NCBI RefSeq assembly: GCF_019175285.1
Contig: NC_056530.1
Span: 2,844,265 to 2,908,264 of the forward strand
Direction of reading: 5' to 3'
Origin: Sceloporus undulatus
Lineage: Eukaryota; Chordata; Lepidosauria; Squamata; Phrynosomatidae
Length of the DNA: 64,000 nt
The position numbers and the translations under genes were made by a program. Shown in pieces: positions 40,724 to 53,735 of the stretch (position 1 is the stretch's first letter; each line of letters opens with the position of its first letter). The notes under the pieces were generated by a model that saw nothing but the letters and a program-made list of their open reading frames with translations, searched no databases and was not told where the DNA came from.

Positions 40724-40952
40724 CAAGAGCCAGCATGGCATGGTAGTTTGAATGTTGGACTATGACTCTGGAGGCCAGGATTCAGTTGCTGGCTCAACCA
40801 TAAAACCCATTAAGTGAGCTTGAGCAAGGCACACTGTCTCAGCCTCAGATGATGGCAATGGCAAGCCCCCTCTGAACAAATCTTGCCAATACAACCCCAT
40901 GATAGGGTCTCCATAAGCTGGAAATGACATGAAGGCACACAACAACAAAAAA
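40724..40952 (+). mobile_element. SINE-S copy, full length
   Basis: AAGAGCCAGCATGGCATGGT, GTTGGACTATGACTCTGGAG, GCACACTGTCTCAGCCTCAG, AAATGACATGAAGGCACACA, ending in a CAACAA run. Confidence 0.9.
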
Positions 40953-41034
40953 ACACCAAGGAACCCTTTTGCTAATTCTGAAGGACTTCTGCCCCAAGAT
41001 CTTGCCCTTAATGGTATCGCTACATTCAGGCCCA

Positions 41035-41215
41035 CTTAGCCAGAGAAAAGAAGACTGAGATGTGGTAAGATAGCTATTTTTAAATATTTGAAGGATTGTC
41101 AGGTAGAAGATGGCACAAGCTTGTTGTGCTGTCCTAGACGAGGATTGGTCATAAACCAATGGGTTCAAATTACAAGAGATTCCACCTAAACGATTGCAAA
41201 GAACTTCCATGCTTC
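41035..41215 (+). mobile_element. CR1 LINE 3' fragment
   Basis: The forward frame reads IFKYLKDCQVEDGTSLLCC, the CR1 C-terminal segment seen also in the copy at 12.7 kb. Truncated at both ends. Confidence 0.75.
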
Positions 41216-41425
41216 TCTCCCTGCAAACAGAGGCGTGGAAAGCTACTTTTGGGACAAAAGCTGGGCTGGGGGGAAGGCTGGAAAATGTAGTTAAATATGT
41301 ATGTAATTCACACAAGCACATATTTCAGTTATTTGCTTTTGCCTTTTTATGGTTACCAATCCCTTTTTTATTCCAAAATTACAGAGAAAAGCATGCAGGC
41401 CATATTCCAACCCAAAGCATTAAGA

Positions 41426-41995
41426 ATCATAGAATCAAAGGGTTGGAAGAGACTACAAGGACCATGAAAGTATATAGTTGGTCCCCTGTATCCATGAATT
41501 CTATATTCACAGATTTAACCATCCACAACTTGAAAATATTATATTTGTTGTTGTGTGCCTTCAGGTTGTTCCCAACTTATGGCCAAAAAGCAAACCTCAG
41601 TTTGGCCGTTTTGTATAATGGACACTATTTTACTACTCAGTTGTATTTAATGGGACTTCAGCATCCATGGTTTTTGGTTTCCATGGGCCCACTGTACTCC
41701 AGAGAGATGGTCATCCAACCTCTGTTTAAAGGCTTTCAAAGAAAGAGAGTCCACTCCTCTCCAACTAGAGCTGTACAACTGTACAATAGCTCCGACCGAA
41801 TATTGCAATATTCTTTGCAATATTTTAGGTGGAATCTCTTTTCTTGTAATCTGAACCCATTAATTTGTGAGCAATCCCCTGGAGCAGCACAACAAGCTTG
41901 CGCCATCTTCTGCCTGACAATCCTTCAAATATTTAAAAATAGATATCTTACCACATCTCAATTTTCTTTTCTCTAACCTGAACATACCAAGCTCC
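41426..41995 (-). mobile_element. CR1 LINE 3' end (reverse), hosting T1
   Basis: The minus strand carries IFKYLKDCQAEDGASLLCC near 41900-41950 and a CR1 3' end at 41426 (AATCATAGAATCAAAGGGTT GG on the + strand). A T1 MITE interrupts the 3' UTR. Confidence 0.75.
41475..41694. mobile_element. T1 pogo/Tigger-like MITE
   Basis: TAGTTGGTCCCCTGTATCCA to GGGCCCACTGTA. It holds a small SINE-S 3' piece (GTTGTGTGCCTTCAGGTTGT) near 41549. Confidence 0.75.
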
Positions 41996-43683
41996 CAAAA
42001 GCTAAAAATCACTCCCACCTCTTGATGTACTGGCCAGTTTGTGGAGGCCTAAAGATAACTGGAAAGGAGCAGGCAGGCTCCTTCCCTTTCAAATGTATGA
42101 CTATAGATTTGGGTAGAGTGCTGACAAATTTAAAGCATTGTCAATCATATTGGTGATTAAAAATGTCAACCTTTAGGCTGGCAATTCACTGGGATAGGGA
42201 ACTGTCTTTTGTAATGATGCTCAGTGTAAAATACTTATATACACTGATGACTTATTAATGCTACCAATAATAATTTAGCACAGCATATTAACATATTAAC
42301 AAAAAAAAGTAGAATAAGGCACGATCAAACCAAAGTTAAGCACTTTTCAACTATAATTTTATACCCACTTATCTATTTACACAGGCTGATCCATTAGATT
42401 CAGTGGAATATAACTCTGAAAAGTCATGTATTGGATAGTGGTATTGGACAATAATCCTCTGTACACTTATTGGGGAGCAAGCTGTATTGTAGATGCAGCA
42501 GGACTTCATGCTGAGTAAAACAAAATTCTCTGTTTAATTATGGATTTTATATTCTGTTTAGGACTGCACTGTTAAACTGCATAGATTTTAATAGAAGCAT
42601 AAGTGAGCATATGCTCAGTGTCCCATTGGAATCCATGGGGCTGAGAGTGCTTAACTTTGTCTGCACTGGATCCTTGTTTGATATACCAGGCAGAGCCAAA
42701 TTCAATTGGCAGGCCTGTGAGTTAAGAGCTCAGCTGTTTATTATTTTGAGGCTATTTTAGTCCTCTTATGTTGCTCTAATACAGAATGAAAGAGACACTG
42801 TCAACTATGGCTTTTGCTTTAAACAGAAGAAGGTGACTTTTTGCTTTTGCAAAGTGTGAGGATATGAGCCAGATGCAGTCAAATGCTTTTTAAGCTGCAT
42901 TGATTTCCACCAGAGGATTAAACACATTTTTCATTCTTTTCCCTGAGATCGATAGGCTTTTTTTTTTAAATGCTTAACTTTGGCAAAATCGTTGCTTTGA
43001 AGTTATTTCTCTCCTTTCTTCAACGTTGTAATAAGATTCCACTGAGAATTGGAGAGCATGCAAATTTATTTTAATAGGGTCAGTTAGAAGGCAGGTAATT
43101 AATTTGTAATAAACTTTTCTGAACTGGTGAAAAGGCAAATAACAGGATGGACTAAAATGGATGAGATTGTTTAAAAAATAAATTTTAAAAATGTATTAAA
43201 ATTGGATTCTAAATTTCTGTACCAAGTTTCACGTAAAGAATGACTAGATTTATATTAAATAGACTGAATGGCAGAGGTAGCCCACAGTTAATCTAAAATG
43301 GAAGCAATGCCGCAGTCAAATATATTAATGGCAACTTCCCCATGTAAATGAAGAACCAATGTGGTCATTACTGAAATAGGAATATTTGCATTCTACCGGC
43401 CTAACAAACAAACAGTCCGATCGGATGAAAATAAACTGCTCTGACCTGCCCAGTAACAATTGGGACCTTACTTATTATTTCTCTCGGTAGGGAAATAATA
43501 ATCCAGTGAGCAATTTTTTACCTGTGTGCAAATTATTTTTGTGAGAATGCAGAACGGAGCAGAAAAGAGCAATGTTCGAAAAAAGAAGATGACAAAATTA
43601 CAAAGAGATCAGATCTCCTGTATTTCTGCTCAGCTTCCACATTAAAAGGAAGATCCATGTGGGAATATTTTAAAGACTTTCTG

Positions 43684-43690
43684 TGTGGTT
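43684..43690 (+). promoter_or_regulatory. Candidate RUNX site in the intron
   Basis: TGTGGTT, followed by T, in the repeat-poor intron stretch. Motif match only. Confidence 0.25.
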
Positions 43691-44173
43691 TTTAAAAAAC
43701 CTTAACTGATCCTCAAAACCTGCAGCAAAACACAGTGAAAGTAATAAAGGAAAGTAATGTCTAATTGTAAAAAATGAAACTACCATATAAATAATACTAT
43801 GTGAAATTGTACATTCACACGATTTAGTGGAAAAAATTAATTTTTTCGCTAAAAAAAAAAAAAAAGATTTAAAAAAGGAAACCGGAAACACCCCCCCCCC
43901 CCCAAAAAAAAACTTTCTGATTTAAAAGGACTAAAATCAACACACCTTGCCAAGTAATAATGGAACAACTAACAAACAAAATATTAACATTCTGCTACAA
44001 AATGTTTTGGCTAACCTTTAACTTTCTTCAGCTGCTTTGAAACAGAGTGAATATGTATAAGCTACATGTATGTAGTGTATTATACACACATATCATGCCT
44101 ATACGTCTTACAGCCTTGTTTTCAAGCACTTAAGAAACACAACAATAAAATGACAATATAGCTAATTTGCTAT

Positions 44174-44180
44174 TGTGGTT
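44174..44180 (+). promoter_or_regulatory. Candidate RUNX site in the intron
   Basis: TGTGGTT, followed by T, about 490 bases after the site at 43684. Motif match only. Confidence 0.25.
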
Positions 44181-45033
44181 TCGAAAAGTCTGTCCAGAAA
44201 AGATTTAAATCTTTAGGAACCAAGACCAGTCTCTTTCCAAATCACATTACTTTCAAATGTGTCCACCCATAAACTGTATCCATATTAAACTGACTGAGAA
44301 ATCATTATCAAAAAGAAGCAGGATTGTCATCCATCCCTAAGCGCCATAAATATCTGAAAATAAATAAAATGTCTGCATAAAAATTATCTTTAAATACCTA
44401 TTTAGATAAATGAAGCTCACTATTCTCAAAATATACATTTTGAAATGTATTTTCTCAAAAAGTCATAGTATATTTTCTTTCGAAATATTTATTTTTAAAT
44501 GCATCCCTTTTAAAAAAATATCTAGGAAGTTCCATTGGACATTTGGGAAGTACGAAAGCCAGCAGTTAATTTATTTCTATTCTGTACTTGAGTTTGGGTG
44601 GTGCGGACCAGATCTGGTGGAATTTGTGTGACCCAGATTCCTCAAGCAACACTGCCCCCAAAATAACAGCTAAATGAAATGTACAAATACTCAGAAGTAA
44701 AACAACTTATACCTAATGGGGCTTATAACTAGGAAAAGGAACATTTTGGGCTGCAGCTACCAAAATCTCCCAGCCAATATGGCTACTGACCATGGGGCAT
44801 TCGGGAACTTGTAGTAAAAAGAAAAGTGAATTTTTCCAAAGGTCTGGAACGGCACCTAGTACCAATGCATAGGGTTGCAGCCTGAGGTTTGTGCAACATA
44901 ATTTGATGGCTGAATGGTGCTGACTGTGTTTTCAATTTTCTGCCTCAAAAATCTGAAATGCCTTAGGGTTAGCCCTGAGCAGTCACAACATTTGTTCTAA
45001 ACTCAATCCTTCTTGGCTACCGCTGATGTCTAG

Positions 45034-46195
<1,162 letters not shown>

Positions 46196-46275
46196 GGGAT
46201 GCTGAGGATTAAAACTTGGGTCCCCCCCCTCCGCAAAGCCTATGTTCTGCCACTGAGCTACAGCCTTTTATCAGA
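46196..46275 (-). mobile_element. tRNA-derived SINE head (second family)
   Basis: The minus strand reads GGCTGTAGCTCAGTGGCAGA with a B-box-like region further on; it resembles a tRNA-Ala gene but is diverged, with a G-run in the middle. A SINE piece rather than a working tRNA. Confidence 0.55.
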
Positions 46276-47507
46276 ATCTCTTTAGACAGTGAGATGCTAG
46301 AGTTGTGGCCAGTGAAATAGCAGCCTTTGGCTCTGTAGAAAGGTCTCAATGGACATACATATAGGATGAGGCCAGAGACATGATCCAGCTCCACACAACC
46401 CAGTTCATTCAACACAGGCACAGTACATGAGTTCGGATGCTGATTTCATTTTCAGGGCATGTTCCCTCCACAAATTCAGCCCCCCTTTTCAGTGTATGCT
46501 CCTTCCACCAAGAGCATCCTGCTGTAGCCTCCTCGGCTACTGGCCAACTTTTATCCCAGCATTTTGAATGTATACATGGAAACTGTCAAAGGAATTTTGG
46601 CTCCTTGGAATTAAGGCTGAGTGATCTTAAGAATGATTTGCGTGTAATAACTGTTTACTTGTTGCTCTCTATGAAACCCAAATAGTTTACATTCTTTTGT
46701 GCATTTCCGCTTTCCTGTTGGCTCTTTTCCCAAGTGGCAGGCAGGCTTTCTTTTGCCCCCCCTCCAATCTCCCTCCCCTACCCCTCTTCCACTTAACTGC
46801 TTGCAGGTTGATGAATGGAAAATGTTTTGCTTTTATGAATTAAGCTTTCATTTCTGTACTCAATTATTTGCTTAAGTCTCCTCCCTTTCGCCCCTTCCAT
46901 TTTTTCCATTTCTCCCCCTTTTGCAAATTTCCAAACTGAACATAACTCCATCTGAACCTGACTCTTGAATTCATTAAGGCCCCCAGCCCAGCCCCCAGCC
47001 CCTCCACTCGGGTCTCCATGTCTGGGATAAGAAATTACAGTAGTCTGAGTAGCATGTGTGGAGTTTGATTTCAAATCCCAACTAAAGAGTTTTGGCTAGA
47101 GTCCAATGGGGTCAGCAGAGCTTCAGCCTTTTGTTTTCAGGTACAGGGATGCTTGCATTTGAAGATCTAACACTGATGTGCTCATGACAGGAGTCCTGAA
47201 TTCTGTCTCCCTCAAGTAATTCCATGCAGGGGACTAATCTTTATAAAATGCTAGAAATCAGGGATGGAGAACCTCAGGCCCCAGATCTGAGTTTGGCCCT
47301 CTTAGGGTTGTCCAGATGACTGCCTTCCTTTCCACAAGACATCTGGTTCTTTCCCATTTGTTATGCAGTTTTCCCACTAAAAAAAGTTTGCTGGTATTTA
47401 TTTTCTCTCTCCCCCCCCCCCCCCCCCACTGCCCCTTTGGCTCTACTCTCCATGAAATTCCCTGAAACTGAGTCACTTTCCTGGGTTAAAAAAGAGACTC
47501 CCGACTT
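46276..47507. other. RUNX3 intron, unassigned
   Basis: No repeat recognised. C-rich runs at about 46758, 46980 and 47411-47428. The open frames show no domains. Confidence 0.4.
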
Positions 47508-47718
47508 TGCTCTAAGTATTAATGCAGTTTGGTACCACTTTAACTGCAATGGATCAGTGCTATGGGATTTTGGAATCTGCATTTTGTGAGATATTGAGCC
47601 TTCCCTAACAGAAAGGTCTGGTGCCCACCAAATTATAAATCCCAGAATTCTATAGCACTGAGCCATAGAAGTTAAAGTGTGGTGTCGAAGTGCTTTATTT
47701 CTGCAGTGTGGCAGCAGC
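47508..47718. mobile_element. MITE-A copy
   Basis: TTAATGCAGTTTGGTACCAC, GCTATGGGATTTTGGAATCT, CATAGAAGTTAAAGTGTGGT, TTTATTTCTGCAGTGTGG. Confidence 0.85.
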
Positions 47719-48623
47719 CATACTTGTCAATCCCAGTGTGTCCATAACTAGCAGAATAAAGTGGTAACATTTGCTCCTTTGTAATTCTAACCCAGATGTG
47801 TGAATCAGGCAGCCCTTCAGATTTTCTTGTTCCATAGCCAAGGGCCAAGGATCAGGCCATTCCCTTTGGCCACACATTCAGCAGAAGCGTTTGGCTGAGG
47901 ATTTTCCCTGAATGAGCCATTTTTCTATGAGAGCAAATCCCTTCCTGTGAGAAGGCAAAACACTGATGCTCAGAAACAGGAAACATTATGGTTTGGTAAC
48001 CAGGCTTGCTGACTAAAATATTCTTGGGGCTGTAGTCTTTTAAAAAGGTAATGCTTCCAAGATCTGACTTATGTCCTTAACAGTAAAATCCACACAATGG
48101 ACAAACTCTCTTCTTATCTTCAGCAGGGATGATAGGAATAGGATGCTTTATTTCATTACATTACTAGTGGCAGCTGCTAGCTCCTCTGTCATTGGAACAG
48201 GGAATCTGCTCTGGGTTTTGATCTGAACTCTACAGGAGCTATCCAAGGTGGTTTAAAGTTCAAACCAAAACCCAAGAGTGGATTCATTGCCTTATTGGGC
48301 ATTGACATGGGAGCCCCCAGATGCAACTGATCTTCAGGGTGCTTTGAACAGCACAGGAGTTAGTAGGATTGCTTTGCAAGCTGACCAGTGGTCTGCCAAT
48401 CCCTGAATTGTTCAACAAATTAAATTTTTGTTGATTGTTTTCTCTACAAAAGGGTTTGATCAGGACTGAAATATATTTTAATGCTTGAGGAAGTGTACTG
48501 TCCGCATCAGATATCTCAAAGTTAATGTTCATAAGGCTGATTTTGGCACCTGAGGCAAAAATAGTCCCACAAAGATCCTCTGCCTAACGGCAGGGCCAGC
48601 CCTGAGACCCTCTGCATAAAACT
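47719..48623. other. RUNX3 intron, unassigned
   Basis: No repeat or gene recognised. Confidence 0.4.
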
Positions 48624-48826
48624 TGTTGTTAGTTGCCTTCAAGTCAACTTTGACCCCAGGAATGAGAGAACTCCAAGTCATCCTATCCTCTGCAGCCCTA
48701 GTTGACGTCCTGCATACTCATGGCTGTATCTTCCCTGATTTGAGTCTATCCATCTTGTAGTCTTCCTCTCTTCTTCCTGTCTCCACCTTCCCATGCATTA
48801 TTGTCTTTACTAGTGACAGTAAAGTA
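48624..48826 (-). mobile_element. RTE/Bov-B-type LINE or SINE 3' end
   Basis: GTTGTTAGTTGCCTTCAAGT, GAGAACTCCAAGTCATCCTA, CATGGCTGTATCTTCCCTGA and GCATTATTGTCTTTACTAGT follow the order of a reversed Bov-B-type 3' end, as in the 23.5-kb LINE. Confidence 0.7.
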
Positions 48827-49233
48827 GATGAGCGTCAGTTTTGTCATCCTTGTTTCCAGGGAGATTTCCAGCACATACCTAGAGGCACTTCTTCCATATT
48901 TTCACATGTGTAGCACTGGTTTTCATGACAAACTTTGCCTCTAGAGCTTGGATCATTTGCAGTTGCAACTACAACTCTCAGAATCCAACACCAGAATGAC
49001 CAGTTCTGGTCACAAAAAAGTAGTATCTCCAAACTCTGGCCTTAATGGATGCCTACCCAACTATAGCCACAGGCTGTTGTTGTCCTCTACCAGACAACTG
49101 ATACCAAGGTTCCCAGTGCCTTCTCCCAGCTGCTAAGGTGAGACAGGATTTGTTTGATCAACTGTCTTCAATGCTGGCAAAAAGAGCAAGGCTCATTATC
49201 AAATGGGCTTTGTTCAGCCATGTTCAGCCTTGG

Positions 49234-49466
49234 TGTTGTTGTGTATCTTTACGTTGTTTCTGATTTATAGCAACCCTAAGGCCACCTTATCGCAAGGTTT
49301 TCTTGGCAAGGTTTGTTCAGAAGAGATTTGACATGGCTGTCCTCTGAGACTGAGAGAGTATGGCCTGTCCAAGGTCACCCAGTGGGTTTCCATGGCTAAG
49401 CGGGGATTCGAATCCTGGTCTCTAAGGTTGTAGTCCAAAGCTCAAAATACTACACCATGCTGGCCC
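49234..49466 (-). mobile_element. SINE-S copy (reverse), full length
   Basis: TTGTTGTGTATCTTTACGTT to GTTTCCATGGCTAAGCGGGG and ACTACACCATGCTGGCCC. Confidence 0.9.
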
Positions 49467-49702
49467 CCACACCACCATACTGGCTCATTCATAGTCTATG
49501 GACCTGCTAACTTGACAGTACTATCAATAAACCTTCAACTGGCAATGGTTTATATTTAGTCAGCAAAGGAAACTGTGGTTTTGTGATGTGAAAACAGGGT
49601 CCCATAGAACTCGATTCCCTTCCAAATTCCTTTGAGTTTTGCTTCTTTTTCTTGAGGTAGCAGTCATTGCTTGACATCGCACTCTTTCACATGTGACAAC
49701 TA

Positions 49703-50035
49703 CAGTCATCCCTCCATATTTGCGACTTTGATATTTGCAGATTTGATTATTCACAGATTTCATTAATACGTTCTCTCTAGGACTGTCTAGGTCCTCCAGT
49801 GCAACTCTGTGGTCAACTTTAACCAAAAGTTGCACTGAAAGACCATTTGTAGCTACTCCAGTGCCATTCTATGGTCAGTGTATGTTGGACATTGACCACA
49901 GAGTAGCACTGGAGGACCTAGAGATTCCTAGAGAGGTGTCATCTCAGGTAAAAACAGTGGTTTTGTTATTTGCGGTTTTTCCATATTCACGGGGGTCTTG
50001 TTCCCCTAACCCTAGCGAATATGGAGGGACAACTG
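49703..50035. mobile_element. T3 pogo/Tigger-like MITE, full copy
   Basis: A 333-bp element between TA dinucleotides. Ends CAGTCATCCCTCCATATTTG and, from the other side, CAGTTGTCCCTCCATATTCG. The middle has the palindromic blocks CTAGGTCCTCCAGTGC and GCACTGGAGGACCTAG. A partial copy begins at 63806. Confidence 0.9.
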
Positions 50036-50380
50036 TATTTAGGTACAAGAAGTAGATTTTATGATCCACGGCACCCCAAAGAAAACATCAAGTGTGAGTA
50101 CAGCAAAGATGCATGCTGCATTTGCAGACTAACTTGGAAAGGGAATTAGCTATAGGTACCTGTCAGGTAAGACCAATATAGCCTAGCAGAAGGATATGTG
50201 TTTGGCAAGAAGAAGACCCCAGGTTCAGTCCCTAATCCCTATCGTCTTTATCTGGAAGGATCACATAGTGGCCAGCCTTGGAAAAGTGGTCTTCTAGCCA
50301 AGGCAAGGGAAATTTTGAAAACTGTAGTCCAAAAAAGTAACTTTCCCAGTCTCTGCAGTATTTCTGCACTTCCATTGTAG

Positions 50381-50566
<186 letters not shown>

Positions 50567-50814
50567 TGATACCTTGGTTTTTTGTTTGTTTTTCTGCGGA
50601 AATGTATGACTGGAGACAGTTCATAGCTAACTGTTGTGCATAAGGCTTGGTGATAAAACAAGACCGCTTGGTGCCATTGGGGTGGATGGATGTCACTGTG
50701 GTATAGCAATGTGGTTACTTTGCTTGGATAATATGTCATGTGTCTTTGTAACTATTGCTACTCTAAACAATCCTGTGGGATCCTGAGACTTGTGGTCTGA
50801 AATCAGAATTTTTT

Positions 50815-50908
50815 CTGAGGAAGTAGACTCAGGTCTACAAATGCTCACACTGCCAACTTTTCTCTTTCAGTTAGCCTCAAAGGTGCTACAAGATCCCTTT
50901 GCATGAGG
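50815..50908 (-). mobile_element. Element Y copy (reverse)
   Basis: TCTGAGGAAGTAGACTCAGG, ACTGCCAACTTTTCTCTTTC, CTCAAAGGTGCTACAAGATC. Confidence 0.75.
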
Positions 50909-51380
50909 AATCTCTCCCCCCCCTCTGATATTGTGTACTAAAGTTCCCTCATTGCAAGGCGCTCCATCCTGAGATCACTGTCAGCATCCCTAATGGAGTT
51001 CTGTTTTGGTGTGTGATGTCCTGGGGCAATGCAGGCAAACACATGTGCTTGTGCACTGCCAATTGGGAATATGCAAGCCAGTCACACAGGGAATTTTTTT
51101 TGTGATGGAAGCACTCTGCAAAGCTGTTTCCCTTTGGAATGGAAGGGAATTTATGAAGTCATTCAACTCATTGAAAGTGATCAGATCTATAGGCAAAGTA
51201 AATATGCAGTGTGTTCAGGTGTTCATTGTGCATTCTAGTGGCTTTGCTACAGGTAAAGAATATAGATAGCTGTATTCTCACCATACCTTCTTGAGAATTC
51301 TGGGTGTAGTAATATGCCCTCCTCAAAATGTTTTCCAAGCTGTCTTAAAGATGGCAAAACTTCTCATCCTCCTCTGGTGC
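50909..51380. other. RUNX3 intron, unassigned
   Basis: No repeat recognised. Overlapping open frames of about 70-87 residues on the + strand have no known domain. Confidence 0.35.
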
Positions 51381-51551
51381 TGCTGCATCACTGCAGAATT
51401 AATGCAGTTTGACACCACTTTAACTGTCATGACTCCATCCTATGGAATCCTGGGATTTGTAGCAAACTACAAATCCCACAATTCCATAGTCTTGAGCCAT
51501 AGCAATTAAAGTGGTGACAAAATGCCTTAATTCTGCAGTGTAGATGCAGCC
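51381..51551. mobile_element. MITE-A, core-deleted hairpin copy
   Basis: CTGCATCACTGCAGAATTAA to GGGATTTGTAG, directly followed by CAAACTACAAATCCCAC and the second arm to CTGCAGTGTAGATGCAGCC. The usual centre is missing, leaving an almost continuous hairpin. Confidence 0.9.
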
Positions 51552-51875
51552 TGTATCTCTCATGGGGCATAGTTACAACTACACAGTGACATGTTATCCC
51601 AGTATTAACCTGCTATAACAAGGTAGTATAGAAACAGTGCTAGTCTGTCCCAGTCCCTGTGATATTTATTGTTTCATTTCAAAAGCAAAGCCTGTGATTT
51701 TTATTGTCACATATCCCACATAGACACCTAGATAGTATCTCTGACTTTCATGAGACTTAAAGAAGACCTTCAAACCATTATTTCTTGTGGGAATGCCTTG
51801 GCTGCACCCTTCCTAAATAGTCAAATGCAATGTCAAGCTTTGCTCTGCACAAATTCTAATAATTAACTCTGTCTT

Positions 51876-52057
51876 GAGCATGTTGTAGTGGTTTGAGTAT
51901 TGGATGACAACTCTGGACATAAGGGTTCAATTCCTTGCTCAGCCATGGAAACCCATTGGGTGACCTTTGGTGAATCACATGTTCTCAGACCCAGAAATCC
52001 CATGATAGGTTGCCACATATCAGTAACAACTTGAAGGCCCACAACAACAACAACAAT
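51876..52057 (+). mobile_element. SINE-S copy
   Basis: GAGCATGTTGTAGTGGTTTG, GGAAACCCATTGGGTGACC, TATCAGTAACAACTTGAAGG and a CAACAA tail. Confidence 0.85.
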
Positions 52058-53289
52058 GACAATATCTGTTTGGGCATTAAAGGAGTTTCCAGCATTCATT
52101 ACCTCTCTTCTGGACAAACCACCACTGATCTCAGAAGTGCAGGCCCTTTCACTTTAAAGATACATAAGATGTACTCTTGTGGAATTCAACCAAGGTACAA
52201 TTGGTCCAGGCATCTTTTCAAAATCCCAATTGGTCCCAGCAACCAGTTGGAAACTAGCTACAGGAGATACATCTTTGGTGCCTGTCCTTGCTTTTGAGCA
52301 CTTAGCATAATTGTTAATGTCAGCCCAGATTCAGTGGTGAATCACCTCCAACTCCTCTTCTGCCTTTCAACACTGGAACGGAAATTAAAGATCTCTATGA
52401 TAGGCTGATGAGTTGCTGTATATGGGATTCGCCTCTTCTAATGGCATGACTTTCTGGAAGTTTAAGCTTGTGGGCGGCCTGTTGTTTTTTTACTGGTACA
52501 TTCATGTGCCAGATGGAAGTATTTTTTATTCTTCTCTGCTCTCCCTTCTCCTTATAGCCTGAAATTTTGCACCAGGTACTAGAATTTGGCCTTTGAGAGG
52601 AGGCAACAGGCATGCCTTTTTTTACATGACATTTAGAAGCAAAGGACTGTAGTTGGCAAGTTCAGGTCATCCATCCATTCAAAGCACCAAATTGTACACT
52701 GCTGGATTCCACAACCTTTGATGTTAAATACAGGGGCAGCTCTGTTATGAGGCAGAGTGAGGCATTTGCTTCATGTGGCAGAAGATGGGAGGTAGAAGCA
52801 AGGCGTTGGAATAATGTTGTGTGCCATCTTGCCTGCCCTGTGCCAACTAAACTGTAGCTTGGTGCCTTTGGCTGTTGTTAGAGAATGCTATCCCATCACC
52901 TGTGCTGAATTAAGATTCAAATATCAGCTTTTTAATTGCATGGCATGCAATTTTATTCTTTGCAAAATGCCAGCAAAATGTCTTGTTTGGATGGGTTTCA
53001 TGCTGTGAGGAGGGTATTTATGCAAGTAAAGTGACACTTGATGTCTGCAATTGACTGAGGATAAACAGCCATTTGTGAATGGACCAGCCCTGGGGACTAT
53101 TGCTTTCTAGAGAATATTCTGGTGCATCTTTCCTAAGGATTTTTGCAAATATCAGCATGCAATTACTAGTTTCCTTGAAAGAGGAGCAAAAAATCTGAAA
53201 ATGCATTGGATCTTTTTTATGGTTGAAGGCCTCTGCCTCCACCAAACATATTTCATGAATCCCAGCATTTTGGCCCATTAATTGCATTA
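52058..53289. other. RUNX3 intron, unassigned
   Basis: No repeat recognised with confidence and no exon-like reading frame. Confidence 0.4.
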
Positions 53290-53504
53290 CAGTCAGCCCT
53301 ACATATTTACTGATTTTTATCCACATATTTGAACATCCACAGCTTGCAAATATTCATAAAAATATATAAATTCCAAAAAGCGAACTCTGACTTTGCCATT
53401 TTATATAAGGGACACCATTTTGCTATGCCATTGTATTTAATGGGACTTGAGTATCCACAGATTTTGCTATCCACGGGGGGTCCTGGAACCAAATCCCAGT
53501 GGAC
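53290..53504. mobile_element. T1 pogo/Tigger-like MITE, right end cut
   Basis: CAGTCAGCCCTACATATTTA, GCCATTTTATATAAGGGACA, TTTAATGGGACTTGAGTATC, GGGGTCCTGGAACC. The final GGGCCCACTG is absent. Confidence 0.85.
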
Positions 53505-53639
53505 AGTCATGGTGGCAGTGATGGTGATAATCATATCATTTGCATAATGTTTTCCCTCTTGTGGTTAGATGCAGACATTAAAAAGTATTAACAATTATCA
53601 CTTGCATTTAATAGAGAGGTGGGAATCTTGGGCCTTCTC

Positions 53640-53735
53640 TTCCAGACTGTTTGGACTGCATCTCCCACAGCTCTACAATAATCGGTGCTGGATTCTCTGG
53701 GTCCTGAAGTCCAAAACATATGGAGGGCCAAAATG
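53640..53735. mobile_element. MITE-D copy
   Basis: TCCAGACTGTTTGGACTGCA, TCTCCCACAGCTC, and TCCTGAAGTCCAAAACATAT with GGAGGGCC. Confidence 0.6.

Larger units (their letters stand above)
41996..45033. other. Repeat-poor intron stretch upstream of exon 45034
   Basis: This is the longest part of the window with little recognisable repeat. It has TGTGGTT at 43684-43690 and 44174-44180 and several AT-rich homeodomain-like motifs, plus homopolymer runs near 43850-43905. A candidate for conserved intronic regulatory sequence; conservation cannot be judged here. Confidence 0.4.

Noticed and set aside
41194-41976. 260-residue + strand frame
   Set aside because: It crosses a T1 MITE and an antisense CR1 fragment and shows no domain of its own.
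46196-46275. A functional tRNA-Ala gene on the minus strand
   Set aside because: The anticodon arm region is disrupted by a G/C run and the family pattern is that of a SINE head.
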